From Candidatus Zipacnadia bacterium (GTDB lineage: Bacteria > Armatimonadota > Zipacnadia > Zipacnadales > Zipacnadaceae), in assembly GCA_029821455.1 (NCBI GenBank), contig JALGTI010000002.1, forward strand, positions 1-29,699: DNA of 29,699 nt. Direction: 5' to 3'. Position 1 is the first letter of the stretch. Every line of letters begins with the position of its first letter. Positions 6,253 through 14,884 of this stretch are shown in pieces. The notes beneath the pieces are model-generated. The model searched no databases and was not told the origin of the DNA. It saw only the letters and a list, made by a program, of their open reading frames with translations. The position numbers were made by a program, and so were the translations under genes.

Positions 6253-7329
6253 TCAGTTGGCGTGTTTGATTGCATCCGTAAGTATCTGTTCAACATGCTC
6301 AGCGACGACCTCGGCTGAAAAGCCTGCCTGGATCGCCGGTGGTGCCCAGCTCGGCATCTCACCGTCCGACACTAACCTGAGAGCTCGCCGCATCTCTGTC
6401 GCCAAGTCTTTGCGGCCTGGGTGGGCACACAAAGGGGCCGCGGAATCGCCGAAGTTGCAATCTACCGCATCCGCGAAGTCCTCTTCTGTGACGAGGCCGT
6501 AAAGCCCCTGAAAGCCGATGCCAATCACCCAGCGCCCCAGGGCAAGCCCCTCAAGGGCAACGTATCCGGCCCCGAGAATGACGGAGGCCGACTTGTAGAT
6601 CGGACGGGGATTGGTAGTGAGCGGCAGCAGTTCCACCACTTGCCTGCCTGTGGCCTGGTTAAGCGCAATGGCGGCAGCCTGGGCCGGGTGGCTGCGCCGG
6701 CCCGCAGCCCCCAATAGCCTCAGACGCAAGCTCGGGAACTCGTCCAACAGCAAGCCGGCCGCCTCCGTAAGTGGGAGCATGAAGCGACCCTTGCGTTTGC
6801 TCATCCTGGCGCTGTGAACAACTGTCATCCCGGCATCGGGAAGAGGCGTAGGCACAAAGGCGTGTGTGTCTAAGGCCAGCGGCGTTAGCACAACTTGACC
6901 GGCCAGATCGGGACACTCTGCAAGCACCCATTCCAGATTGATTTGATTGTGTACCATTACCGCTGCGGCTCTGTCAAGCCAATAGTTGGCCAGATTCTCG
7001 TGATGCTGACGGTGGACATGGACGATGACTGGTGTTCTGCTGTCGGCACAGGCGCGGAGTGTGGCCTGACCGTAGCGCGGGGTTTGGGCATCTGCAACCT
7101 CGATGCTCTCACGGTGGACCACCTGCCGGATGGCCCCGGGCACCAGAAATGGCAAAGTAGGCAGCATATACAACGCATCACATGCCTGCCGGCAAGCCTC
7201 CAGCCACGGCCCTTCGCGGGTCATCAACACCACGCGATGGCCGCGCTTGCGTAGCGCCGGCATCAGAGCTAGCAGGTATGTGTTGCCGCCACCTATCTTG
7301 GAATTGCGTTGCACAATCAGTATGTTCAG
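6253..7329 (-). CDS. Glycosyltransferase family 4-like protein (probable CTG start)
   Basis: The protein has the two-Rossmann GT-B plan of family 4 transferases, which move a sugar from a nucleotide donor to a lipid or polysaccharide acceptor at the membrane. N-terminal NILIVQRNSKIGGGNTYLLALMPAL is the first strand and the glycine-rich loop. VVHSARMSKRKGRFMLP begins the donor domain, and YVALEGLALGRWVIG corresponds to the E-x7-E region, where only the second Glu is kept. I place the start at the CTG at 7329: GGAG lies nine bases upstream, and this keeps the first beta-strand. The next usable codon, GTG at 7314, would delete that strand and has no ribosome-binding site. An in-frame stop lies two codons before the CTG. 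Acceptor and sugar are unknown. It is the last gene of the long operon. Confidence 0.82.
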   Translation of the reverse strand: MNILIVQRNSKIGGGNTYLLALMPALRKRGHRVVLMTREGPWLEACRQACDALYMLPTLPFLVPGAIRQVVHRESIEVADAQTPRYGQATLRACADSRTPVIVHVHRQHHENLANYWLDRAAAVMVHNQINLEWVLAECPDLAGQVVLTPLALDTHAFVPTPLPDAGMTVVHSARMSKRKGRFMLPLTEAAGLLLDEFPSLRLRLLGAAGRRSHPAQAAAIALNQATGRQVVELLPLTTNPRPIYKSASVILGAGYVALEGLALGRWVIGIGFQGLYGLVTEEDFADAVDCNFGDSAAPLCAHPGRKDLATEMRRALRLVSDGEMPSWAPPAIQAGFSAEVVAEHVEQILTDAIKHAN

Positions 7330-7352
7330 AGATCAGCACTCCAGGGACAAGC

Positions 7353-7997
7353 CTAGCTGTCGTCCAGTTGGGCGAGTCGCCGCTCCAGGCGGGCCTGGCG
7401 CAGGGCGTTGGTCAGGTCGCCGCGCGTACGCTCGGTAATCCCGCGCAGGGCATCGGAACGGCCCCGCAATCCCAGGCTGATGGCATTGGGGTAATCGAAG
7501 CCCATAATAACATGATAGATTTCGTCCATCGCCTCCAGAAAGGTCTCGGCTTGCTCGGGGTGATCCTCGCGGATGAGGTCGAGGACGTGGCGGCGAAACT
7601 CGCCGCCGGCCTCGGCCAGGCCATTGAGCCAGGGAGCAAGGTCAATCCCTAATTGCTCGGGGGTCGGCAACTGCTCGCCCGCGATGGCCGCTAGAGTGAT
7701 GGCGGCCTCGGCATACTCTTTCTCGGCGTCTCCCACAAAGCCGCCGAAGCGCAGATTGGGTGTGTCAGCGACGGCTTGCAGCATCTGGCTTACCAGCTCG
7801 CCCGTCTCAGCCAACTGGGAACGAGCACTCTCCAGTTCGCGGCGGTGAACTGTCTTAATGGTGGCAGAGGCCGACCTGATGACCTGGCGTGAGAATACAA
7901 AGGCCTTCTCCCGCGCCTCATCCTGTATATCGAATACCGCACGAATGCCCTCAGTTATCTCGTCCAAACCGCTTAGTATGTCTGATATGTCAATCAA
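7353..7997 (-). CDS. Translin-family protein
   Basis: The 214-residue all-helical protein resembles archaeal and bacterial members of the translin/TRAX family. The most telling part is the C-terminal half: FGGFVGDAEKEYAEA, then FLEAMDEIYHVIMGFDYPNAISLGLRGRSDALRGITERTRGDLTNALRQ. This matches the conserved translin helices and the LRRKxDxARxxIExTRxDL-type signature. Eukaryotic translin with TRAX forms the C3PO ribonuclease; prokaryotic homologues can form octameric barrels, and some bind or cut RNA. These proteins are often mislabelled haloacid dehalogenases, but no HAD motif is present. It is 9 bp downstream of korC and 23 bp upstream of the glycosyltransferase, so it is probably cotranscribed. 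A link to the oxidoreductase is not obvious. Confidence 0.75.
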   Translation of the reverse strand: MIDISDILSGLDEITEGIRAVFDIQDEAREKAFVFSRQVIRSASATIKTVHRRELESARSQLAETGELVSQMLQAVADTPNLRFGGFVGDAEKEYAEAAITLAAIAGEQLPTPEQLGIDLAPWLNGLAEAGGEFRRHVLDLIREDHPEQAETFLEAMDEIYHVIMGFDYPNAISLGLRGRSDALRGITERTRGDLTNALRQARLERRLAQLDDS

Positions 7998-8006
7998 CTC
8001 TCTTTC

Positions 8007-8573
8007 CTATGTGTCATCTGTCGCTTCCTGGCAGGTCTCCAGGCCCGCCTGCAAGCCGCGAATGTTAAGGTCCAGGAAGCGCCTGTGCCGCTCCGGCAGT
8101 ACGGCCTCAAGGGCTCGGGCAAGTTCCTCAATGGTCACCACGGGGCGCAGGCCGATATAGGCACCGAGCATAACCATGTTGGTCGTGCGCTCATTGCCCA
8201 GGCCGATGGCAATATCTGTGCCGGTCACCTCTACTATCCTAACATCGGATACCGGCGGCATTTCATGGGCCAAAGATGCATTGACAAGAGCTACGCCACC
8301 AGCGGCGGTCCGCTCTATGTGCTGCTGCACCGAGCGGGCGTCCATCAGGATCACAGTAGTGGGCCGCCCTGAGATGGGACTGCCAACGTGGCCATCTGTG
8401 ATGACCATCGCGCAGCTAGTCGTCCCGCCGCGCACTTCGGGGCTATAGATGGGATACCAGGAGACGTTGAGGCCCTTCTCCAACACGGCCTGAGTCAGGA
8501 CCTGCCCGGCCAGCAACGCGCCCTGGCCGCCAGTGCCTGCCATAAACAGTTCTTCGCGCACATCAATCGCCAC
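8007..8573 (-). CDS. korC: 2-oxoacid:ferredoxin oxidoreductase, gamma subunit
   Basis: This is the gamma subunit of a four-subunit 2-oxoacid:ferredoxin oxidoreductase, which oxidatively decarboxylates 2-oxoacids to acyl-CoA and reduces ferredoxin. The N-terminal GTGGQGALLAGQVL loop and the PIYSPEVRGGTTSCAMVI segment are the family hallmarks, and TNMVMLGAYIGL is also typical. The length of 188 residues is normal. Its start overlaps the korB end by 11 bp, showing translational coupling within korD-korA-korB-korC. Which oxoacid is used (2-oxoglutarate, branched-chain or other) cannot be read from this subunit. Confidence 0.92.
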   Translation of the reverse strand: MAIDVREELFMAGTGGQGALLAGQVLTQAVLEKGLNVSWYPIYSPEVRGGTTSCAMVITDGHVGSPISGRPTTVILMDARSVQQHIERTAAGGVALVNASLAHEMPPVSDVRIVEVTGTDIAIGLGNERTTNMVMLGAYIGLRPVVTIEELARALEAVLPERHRRFLDLNIRGLQAGLETCQEATDDT

Positions 8574-9369
8574 CCTCGGCTACCGCTTCGGATGCCTGGG
8601 AGACCTTGTCCACAAATACCTTGAGCGGATACTGCGGCAGCATCTTCTCCTCGATGTGCTTGAGTGCCTCCAACGGCTTGAGGCCCCACCAGGTTGGGCA
8701 ACTGCTTACCAGTTCCACCAGCGAAAAGCCGAGCCCCTGGATTTGGGCCTCGAACGCCCGCCTGATGCTGCGTTTAGCGTGCATCACCCGCTTGGGACTG
8801 GTCATTGTCTCACGTGCCAGATAGGCTACGCCAGGGATAGTTGCCAGGATCTCGCAGACATTCAGCGGATAGCCGCCGCGCTCGATGCTGCGCCCCTGCG
8901 GTGTAGTAGTTGTCTTCTGGCCCAGCAGTGTGGTAGGAGCCATCTGGCCCTGCGTCATTCCGAATACGGCGTTGTTGAGGAATAGCACAGTGAAGTTTTC
9001 GGCCCGCGCAGCCGCGTGCACAACCTCGGCCAGCCCGATGGCCGCTAGGTCGCCATCGCCTTGATAGGTGAAGACGATGTTGTCGGGCCGCACGCGCTTG
9101 ATACCGGTTGCCACGGCCGGCGCCCGCCCGTGCGCAGCTTGAGTGGCGTCGGTGGCGAAGTATTCATAGGCATAAACCGAGCAGCCTACAGAAGCGATGC
9201 AGATGGTCCGATGCTGAATGTCTAATTCATCAATAACCTCAGCTACCAGGCGATGCGCAAGCCCATGCGTACAGCCGGGACAGTAGCGCATCGGCGTCTC
9301 GGTGAACGCCTCGGGCTTGTGGTAGATGGCCTCCATATTGTCCGTGTCAATATGTGTGGATTTGCTCAT
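8563..9369 (-). CDS. korB: 2-oxoacid:ferredoxin oxidoreductase, beta (thiamine diphosphate) subunit
   Basis: The beta subunit holds thiamine diphosphate. MRYCPGCTHGLAHRLV is the N-terminal conserved motif. The cofactor and metal segment is VFTYQGDGDLAAIGLAEVVHAAARAENFTVLFLNNAVFGMTQGQ, a GDGD-x(n)-NN motif, and GQKTTTTPQGR follows as in KorB and VorA proteins. I chose the ATG at 9369 (MSKSTHIDTDNMEAIYHKP), 7 bp after the korA stop, giving 268 residues. The reading frame is open as far as 9885, but the extra part only overlaps korA in another frame. An internal Met12 is an alternative start. There is no separate iron-sulfur domain here; that is supplied by the delta subunit encoded upstream. 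Confidence 0.92.
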   Translation of the reverse strand: MSKSTHIDTDNMEAIYHKPEAFTETPMRYCPGCTHGLAHRLVAEVIDELDIQHRTICIASVGCSVYAYEYFATDATQAAHGRAPAVATGIKRVRPDNIVFTYQGDGDLAAIGLAEVVHAAARAENFTVLFLNNAVFGMTQGQMAPTTLLGQKTTTTPQGRSIERGGYPLNVCEILATIPGVAYLARETMTSPKRVMHAKRSIRRAFEAQIQGLGFSLVELVSSCPTWWGLKPLEALKHIEEKMLPQYPLKVFVDKVSQASEAVAEGGD

Positions 9370-9376
9370 AGCCACT

Positions 9377-10438
9377 CTAGCTCTCGGCCGCCATATCGAA
9401 CAGCTTTTGAGTAACATCTTCGGGTGTGACCACATTGCCACCGGTCCGGTTGAGGAGTTCCACCGGGCAGCGCCCCTCCACCGCCAGGCGCACATCCTCG
9501 ACGAACTGCCCCATTGACAGTTCGACCACGAGGGCCTTATGCGCCAACTGCGCCCACTGGGCGAGCGGCTCGCTGGGGAAGGGGAAGAGGCTGATGGGCC
9601 GCAGCAGGCGGCACTTGACGCCGCCTTCGCTGGCCCGCTCCACAGCCGTCTCACAGACCCGGGCGCAAATGCCGTAGGCCACCACCAGTATCTCGGGGTC
9701 CTCGTCACCATATTCGCTGTAGTAGAGGTCATCCCGCGCCGCTTGATCATAGCGGGCCTGGATGCGGCGGTTGACCGCCTCTTCTTCGTCGTGATTGACG
9801 TACAGCGAGTTGATGATGTTGCGCGGGCGCTCGCTGCTGTCGCCGCCGATGGCCCACGGCTTGTCCAGGGGCGGGGGCTGCCCACGTGGCTGCAGCTTGC
9901 ACGGCTCGATCATCTGGGCCAGAATCGCGTCGGCCAGGATCATCACCGGGTTGCGGTAGCGCTCGGCAATCTCAAACGCCCTGGCGGTCCAATCATGAAG
10001 CTCCTGCACGCTATAGGGAGCATAGACCAGGCAGCGGCCATCACCGTGCCCGGCCCCGCGTGTGGCCAGCCAGTAGTCAGACTGGGCCGGGCCGATGTTG
10101 CCCAGGCCCGGGCCGCCACGCACCATATTCACAACCACGCACGGGACCTCCGCACCGACGATATAGGAGAGGCCCTCCTGCATCAGGGAGATCCCTGGTG
10201 AGGAGGAGGTGGTCATAACGCGGGCACCGGTGGAGGCGGCCCCATACACCATATTGATAGCGGCCACCTCGCTCTCAGCCTGCAGGTAAACGCCGCCCAC
10301 CTCCGGCAGATTCCGCGACATATACTCCGGTATCTTGTTCTGCGGCGTGATGGGATAGCCGAAGAAGTAGCGGCAGCCGCCGGCGATGCCACCCTCGGCA
10401 GTGGCCTCGTTGCCTGACATTAGAACGTACTCACTCAC
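9377..10438 (-). CDS. korA: 2-oxoacid:ferredoxin oxidoreductase, alpha subunit (VorB/KorA type)
   Basis: The 353-residue alpha subunit contributes the pyrimidine-binding half of the thiamine diphosphate site. It closely follows the family often labelled 3-methyl-2-oxobutanoate dehydrogenase subunit VorB: MSGNEATAEGGIAGGCRYFFGYPITPQNKIPEYM, then EVGGVYLQAESEVAAINMVYGAA, TTSSSPGISLMQEGLSYIVGAEVPCVVVN and RGGPGLGNIGPAQSDYW. The C-terminal part has the EILVVAYGICARV segment. Its start overlaps the ferredoxin subunit gene by 8 bp. VorB-like annotation does not prove branched-chain substrates; 2-oxoglutarate for a reductive or incomplete TCA cycle is equally possible. The enzyme is oxygen-sensitive in most organisms, suggesting low-oxygen metabolism. 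Confidence 0.92.
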   Translation of the reverse strand: MSEYVLMSGNEATAEGGIAGGCRYFFGYPITPQNKIPEYMSRNLPEVGGVYLQAESEVAAINMVYGAASTGARVMTTSSSPGISLMQEGLSYIVGAEVPCVVVNMVRGGPGLGNIGPAQSDYWLATRGAGHGDGRCLVYAPYSVQELHDWTARAFEIAERYRNPVMILADAILAQMIEPCKLQPRGQPPPLDKPWAIGGDSSERPRNIINSLYVNHDEEEAVNRRIQARYDQAARDDLYYSEYGDEDPEILVVAYGICARVCETAVERASEGGVKCRLLRPISLFPFPSEPLAQWAQLAHKALVVELSMGQFVEDVRLAVEGRCPVELLNRTGGNVVTPEDVTQKLFDMAAES

Positions 10439-10661
10439 TGGCAGCCACCTCCTCGACCTCCTTGTAGATCTCGATGCACACGTCCGGGCACATCAACACA
10501 CACATCTTGCAGCCCGTGCAGTTCTCCTGACTCTTAACTGTGGCTGGATAGTGTCCGGCCTCGTTCAGATCCTTACTTAGTTCGAGGTTATCCTTTGGGC
10601 AGAAGGCCACACACAGCCCGCAGCCTTTGCACTTCTCCGCATCTATAATGACTATAGGCAT
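10431..10661 (-). CDS. korD: 2-oxoacid:ferredoxin oxidoreductase, delta (2x[4Fe-4S] ferredoxin) subunit
   Basis: This 76-residue ferredoxin-like subunit carries two [4Fe-4S] motifs, CKGCGLCVAFCP and CTGCKMCVLMCP, each CxxCxxCxxxCP. It passes electrons from the thiamine diphosphate site to soluble ferredoxin. The start is the ATG at 10661 (MPIVIIDAEKCKGC); the longer open frame to 10763 only shadows recN. It begins 7 bp after the recN stop and overlaps korA by 8 bp, so it is the first gene of the delta-alpha-beta-gamma set. Confidence 0.92.
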   Translation of the reverse strand: MPIVIIDAEKCKGCGLCVAFCPKDNLELSKDLNEAGHYPATVKSQENCTGCKMCVLMCPDVCIEIYKEVEEVAASE

Positions 10662-10668
10662 TCTGTCT

Positions 10669-12414
10669 TCAGGCTTTCGTTCGAAGCTGCTGACGCTCTG
10701 CGGTAGCTTCCTGAAGCATCTGGTGGGCGTGCTGGTATGCCGCTTCTTCCTCGCCGCTGACACCCAGCATCCGCACTAGCTCTGCCACCCGCTGCTCACC
10801 GTCCACCGCAGTGGTGCGCACTACAGTCCGGCCGGCTGTGACCTGCTTGGCCACGTGCACCTGATGGTCGGCAAGGCGCGCGATCTGAGGCAGGTGGGTG
10901 ACGCACATCACCTGCGCCCCCCTGGAGACCTCAACCAGCTTCCTGGCCACAGCATGGGCCGTGACACCGCCGATGCCGGCGTCAATCTCGTCAAAGATGA
11001 TGGTTGGTATCTCCCCGCTGCGTGAGCAGATTGATTTGAAGACCAGCATCAACCGCGACAGTTCGCCGCCGGAGGCTACGCTGCTCAAGGGCCTGAGTGT
11101 CTCACCCTTGTTGGCGGAGAGCAGGAAGCGACAGCGGTCAATGCCGGACGCGTCCGCTGCGTAGCCAACGCCGTCTTGAGCCATCAGACCTTCGGGGTTG
11201 ACCTCGCGCTCCAGTTCAACCGCGAATCGGGCATTCGGCATCCCCAGGTTGGCTAGTTCGCCCTCAACCAATTTGGCAAGCTTACCAGCGGCTTGCTGAC
11301 GTGCTGCCGACAAGTCATCAGCAATAGCCCCAGCGAACTTACGCAGTTCGGTCACGCGCTTGGTCAGCTCTTCGGTGCGCTCCTCGGCGCTCTCAATCTC
11401 CGCTAGCTCAGCGGCTGCGTGCTCGTAGAAGTCCAGTATCTCCTCGATGCTGTCCCCATACTTGCGCTTGAGGGCGCTGATCTCACTGAGCCTCGACTGT
11501 ACCGCTTCCAGGCGCTGGGGGTTGAATTCAAGCTCGTGCAAATAATCCTGCAGGCCACGGGCCGTCTCACGAGCGGCCACCGCGACACCACTAAGCTCCT
11601 GGGCCAGCGGCTCCAGCGTCGCGTCTAGCCTGGCCGCCTCCGTTACCAGGCTCTCTGCCGACAGTAACGCATCAAGCACGGTGCCGGAGGCATCATCACC
11701 CTCCAGGGCCCGATGCGCACCGGCGACCGCCTCTCGCAGCTTTTCAGCGTGGCTCAGGCGGGTGCGCTCTGTTTCAAGGTCCTCTTGTTCGCCGGGCTCC
11801 AGGCCGGCCTTCGCGATCTCGTCCACCTGGAAACGTAGCATATCCATCCGCTGGGCCCGCTCGCGCTCGCTGAGCTGCGAGTTTGCCAGGGCGCGCCGCA
11901 CGGCGGCGAACTCCCCGAAGGCCTCGGCATATTGCGCCAGCAGCTTGCCGTAGTCATCAGCGCCGAAGTTGTCCAGGTACTGCAGATGAAACTCCTCGTG
12001 TATCAGCGTCTGGTGCTCGTGCTGGCCGTGAATATCCACCAAGTGACGACCGATCTCCTGCAGCAGCGCCAGGGTTGCTGGCCGGTGATTGACCCGATAG
12101 ACGCTGCGGCCATTCGCAATCTGACGGCTCAGGACGATGATGTCTTCGCCTGCATCATCAAGACCGGCCTCAGCGATAGACGCCAGCGCCTGGGGGCAAT
12201 CGCGCGCATCGAACACCGCCTCCACCAGAGCCTTGTCAGCGCCATGTCGAATCGCCTCGGAACTGACACGGTCGCCCAGCGCTGCGCTGAGTGCGTCAAT
12301 GATGATGGACTTGCCGGCCCCGGTCTCGCCAGTCAGCACCGTCAGCCCCGGGCCCAGCTTTACCCGCAGCCGGTCAATCAGAGCGAAGTTTTCAACAATT
12401 AGTTCCTGCAGCAT
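10669..12414 (-). CDS. recN: DNA repair protein RecN
   Basis: RecN is an SMC-like ATPase acting early in double-strand break repair, holding ends or sister chromatids together. The N-terminal Walker A GETGAGKS is at residues 29-36 after MLQELIVENFALIDRLRVKLGPGLTVLTG. A central coiled-coil region follows, and the C-terminal half holds the signature LSSVASGGELSRLMLVFKSI and Walker B PTIIFDEIDAGIGG. From the ATG at 12414 the length is 581 residues, normal for the family. GTG (12420) or TTG (12417) would add only two residues or one. Upstream codons run into a palindromic element and give no RecN-like sequence. It follows the NAD kinase gene by 99 bp, a frequent nadK-recN pairing. Confidence 0.96.
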   Translation of the reverse strand: MLQELIVENFALIDRLRVKLGPGLTVLTGETGAGKSIIIDALSAALGDRVSSEAIRHGADKALVEAVFDARDCPQALASIAEAGLDDAGEDIIVLSRQIANGRSVYRVNHRPATLALLQEIGRHLVDIHGQHEHQTLIHEEFHLQYLDNFGADDYGKLLAQYAEAFGEFAAVRRALANSQLSERERAQRMDMLRFQVDEIAKAGLEPGEQEDLETERTRLSHAEKLREAVAGAHRALEGDDASGTVLDALLSAESLVTEAARLDATLEPLAQELSGVAVAARETARGLQDYLHELEFNPQRLEAVQSRLSEISALKRKYGDSIEEILDFYEHAAAELAEIESAEERTEELTKRVTELRKFAGAIADDLSAARQQAAGKLAKLVEGELANLGMPNARFAVELEREVNPEGLMAQDGVGYAADASGIDRCRFLLSANKGETLRPLSSVASGGELSRLMLVFKSICSRSGEIPTIIFDEIDAGIGGVTAHAVARKLVEVSRGAQVMCVTHLPQIARLADHQVHVAKQVTAGRTVVRTTAVDGEQRVAELVRMLGVSGEEEAAYQHAHQMLQEATAERQQLRTKA

Positions 12415-12420
12415 CAACAC

Positions 12421-12477
12421 ATAGCGCGGGCGCCTCGCCCACGACCCCCGGACAGGCAGGCGAGACGCCTGCCCCAC
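12421..12477. repeat. Double-hairpin palindromic element between nadK and recN
   Basis: The stretch holds two palindromes: GCGGGCGCC...GCCC near 12425-12440, and the perfect GGCAGGCG-AGA-CGCCTGCC at 12455-12473, joined by a C-rich linker. Its ends (ATAG... and ...CCAC) are a degenerate version of the GTAG/CTAC ends of the elements near 21297, 25413, 26286 and 26659. It ends directly at the recN start region. It may act as an mRNA structure between the two genes. Confidence 0.6.
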
Positions 12478-12513
12478 ACGGCCATGAACTCCACACTTCG
12501 GTGGCCTCGGGTG

Positions 12514-13392
12514 CTACTTCTCGGCTCCCCACCGCAGCTTGTTGCGCAGCCGTTCGTAGAAGCTGGGTTCGCGCGTGCGGATCAGCCTGACGGTGTGCTC
12601 AGCCCGGCGTACGACAACCCGGTCATTCGCCTCCAGCTCGATGGTCTCTTGACCGTCCATAGTGAGGCTAATATCCACCGTGTGCGTCCCACGCGCCTCG
12701 GAACTGACCTCGATGACGGTTGAGGCATCTACGACCAGCGGCCGCGAATAGAGCGTATGCGGACAGATGGGCGTGATAATCAGGGCCTGAACACTTGGGT
12801 CCACGATGGGGCCGCCCGCCGAGAGATTATAAGCTGTCGAGCCAGTTGGCGTCGAGATTATCAGCCCATCGGCAGGATAGACTGCCACAAGTTCGTCTCC
12901 GACCTTGGTGTGCAGCCTCACCAACCGCCGTGGTGAGGTCTTGGCGATGACGGCATCGTTGAGCCCGATCATCGAACTAACGCACTTATCCCCATGCCAC
13001 ACCTCGCCTTGCACCATCATCCGCTCTTCGGAGAAATGGCGCCCGGCCAGGATGTCTTCAAGACTGCTAAATACATCCTCCAGGCGTTCTTCGGCCAGGA
13101 ACCCGAAGCTGCCCATGTCAACACCCAGCAGTGGCGTTCCCTGCGGGGCGGCATATCTAGTCATCGCGATAAATGTGCCATCCCCGCCGAGCGCGATGAC
13201 CAGATCGCTGGCCGTGACCTCGGTGTCCTCGCAGAGCTGGACGCCGTCCGGGCAACAATCTGCCATATCGAGCCGCGCCCGCACCTTGACACCAGCCTGT
13301 AGCAGCCGGCCCATGAGCTGGCGGGTTGACTCGACGGCATGCTCCTTATGTACCGCGGTGGCCACACCGACGGTCTTGATTGCCTCAGGCAT
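12514..13392 (-). CDS. nadK: NAD kinase
   Basis: NAD kinase phosphorylates NAD to NADP in the cytosol. The GGDGT motif is at residues 69-73 (DLVIALGGDGTFIAMTRY). NDAV is at 144-147, and the TPTGSTAYNLSAGGP nucleotide-binding segment is at 180-194. The 292-residue length is typical. The ATG at 13392 directly abuts the stop of the TPR gene with no bases between, so translation is likely coupled. recN follows downstream after a 99-bp gap with a palindromic element. Confidence 0.96.
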   Translation of the reverse strand: MPEAIKTVGVATAVHKEHAVESTRQLMGRLLQAGVKVRARLDMADCCPDGVQLCEDTEVTASDLVIALGGDGTFIAMTRYAAPQGTPLLGVDMGSFGFLAEERLEDVFSSLEDILAGRHFSEERMMVQGEVWHGDKCVSSMIGLNDAVIAKTSPRRLVRLHTKVGDELVAVYPADGLIISTPTGSTAYNLSAGGPIVDPSVQALIITPICPHTLYSRPLVVDASTVIEVSSEARGTHTVDISLTMDGQETIELEANDRVVVRRAEHTVRLIRTREPSFYERLRNKLRWGAEK

Positions 13393-14871
13393 CTATCCAG
13401 TCATCTGCCCCTGGCCCGCAGCTTGCTCCAGACGCTCCAGGTTCTTTTTGGCCGGTTCGTAGTCTGGTTGGATTTCCAGGGCCTTCCGGTATTGTTGTCT
13501 GGCCTCGTCGGTCTTGCCCTGCTTCTCGAATGCCGCCCCCAGGTTATTGATGGCGTAGACGTGATCGGCCTGCAGGACTATGGCGCGGCGGAAGTGCACC
13601 ACTGCCTCGGTGAGATTGCCGCGTTCCAGGTATATGAGACCCAGGTTATTGTGGGCCTCAGCACTGCTGTCATCAATGCTCAGCGACCGTAGGTAGTATG
13701 TGAGGGCTTGGTCCTTTTCGTCACGGTCCATCTGGGCGTTGGCCAGACCCCGCAGCAATGCGGCGCTCTTGGGGAACTTCCTGACCCCGGCCTGCCAGTA
13801 CTTAAGTGCCCTGTCCGGCTGCTCACTGCGCTCACAGGCAATTGCCAGGTTGCAGTAGGCCGTCTCAAGAGGCGTCTCCGCCGAGACGGCCTGCTCAAAG
13901 AACGGTATCGCCTCCGCCCAGCGCTCCTGGTTGGTCAGAACCCAGCCCAGATTGTTCGTACTGTTGATGTCCCCGGGTGTTATCTCAAGGCAGCGTCGGA
14001 AGTGGGTCTCAGCCTCGGCATAGCGGCCCAGCATTCCCAAAGCCAGGCCAAGGTTGTAGTGAGCGGCATAGCTGTCAGGCAGCGCCGCGGCTGCCTTAGC
14101 CAGGTCACCTGCAGCACCCTCATAGTCCCTGCCATTGTAGCGCGCCGTACCCAGCCCCAACAGGATCTCGGCTGAGCCTGGCTCCAGTTGCAGGGCGTTC
14201 TTATAGGCTCTGAGGGCCGCGTCATTGTCCCCCTGCTGGAGGTACAGCAGCCCCAACCCCTGGAGTACAATAAGGTGATTCGGGTCTATTTTGTGCGCCG
14301 CCTCATATTCCCGCACCGCCTTGGCTGTCTCACCGGTTTGCTGCAGGGCATAGCCGAAGTTGATGTGAGCATCCACGTCATTGGGATTGATGTGTAGGGC
14401 GCGGTTGTACTCATTGAAGGCGGTAACATAGTCTCCCTGCCGCGCCTTGAGGTTAGCCAGGTTGTAGTGAGCATCGAAGTAACCGGGGTGCTTGGCGATG
14501 GCCAGGCGGTAATTGTGTTCGGCCAGGTCGAGCTTGCCCAGGGCGTCGTAGGCGTTGCCCAGGTTGTTGTAGGCCACCTCGGAGTCGGGGTCGCGCTGAA
14601 TAGCGCGGTTGAGAAACTTGACCGCCCCCTCATTATCACCCAACCCCAAGGCCACAGTTCCGCGCCAGGTCAGCAGCACCGCGTCATTGGGCTGCTTTTG
14701 GAGGGCAGCATCAAACGCGGCCGCTGCGGCAGCCAGGTCGCCGGCCTCATAAAGCTGAACACCCTTCTGGAAATCGCTCTGAGTGTCCTGCGCTGCACAG
14801 AGGGCGCCCAGTGTGAGCGTCAGACCGATTGTAACAGCGAACCACAGCTTCATTCTTGATATGCTTGGCAT
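13393..14871 (-). CDS. Secreted/periplasmic TPR-repeat protein
   Basis: The 492-residue protein begins with a signal peptide (MKLWFAVTIGLTLTLGALCAAQ, cleavage near residue 27) and then about 13 tandem tetratricopeptide repeats of 34 residues, most with the canonical W/L-G-Y-A-F-A-P pattern (for example AYNNLGNAYDALGKLDLAEHNY). A short Gln/Gly-rich tail ends the protein. TPR arrays are scaffolds for peptide or protein binding; no enzyme domain is attached. The start at 14871 has GGGGGAG seven bases upstream. It lies 13 bp after dxs and abuts nadK, so it is cotranscribed with housekeeping genes, but its own partner is unknown. Confidence 0.9.
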   Translation of the reverse strand: MPSISRMKLWFAVTIGLTLTLGALCAAQDTQSDFQKGVQLYEAGDLAAAAAAFDAALQKQPNDAVLLTWRGTVALGLGDNEGAVKFLNRAIQRDPDSEVAYNNLGNAYDALGKLDLAEHNYRLAIAKHPGYFDAHYNLANLKARQGDYVTAFNEYNRALHINPNDVDAHINFGYALQQTGETAKAVREYEAAHKIDPNHLIVLQGLGLLYLQQGDNDAALRAYKNALQLEPGSAEILLGLGTARYNGRDYEGAAGDLAKAAAALPDSYAAHYNLGLALGMLGRYAEAETHFRRCLEITPGDINSTNNLGWVLTNQERWAEAIPFFEQAVSAETPLETAYCNLAIACERSEQPDRALKYWQAGVRKFPKSAALLRGLANAQMDRDEKDQALTYYLRSLSIDDSSAEAHNNLGLIYLERGNLTEAVVHFRRAIVLQADHVYAINNLGAAFEKQGKTDEARQQYRKALEIQPDYEPAKKNLERLEQAAGQGQMTG

Positions 14872-14884
14872 CTGTAAGCTCCCC

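Noticed and set aside
9370..9885. N-terminal extension of korB to 9885
   Set aside because: The added sequence is Arg/Ser-rich, is antiparallel to no family, and overlaps korA in another frame; the conserved KorB start is at 9369.
12415..12477. N-terminal extension of RecN to 12477
   Set aside because: The added codons translate a palindromic element; RecN proteins begin with the MLQELxVENFALI segment at 12414.
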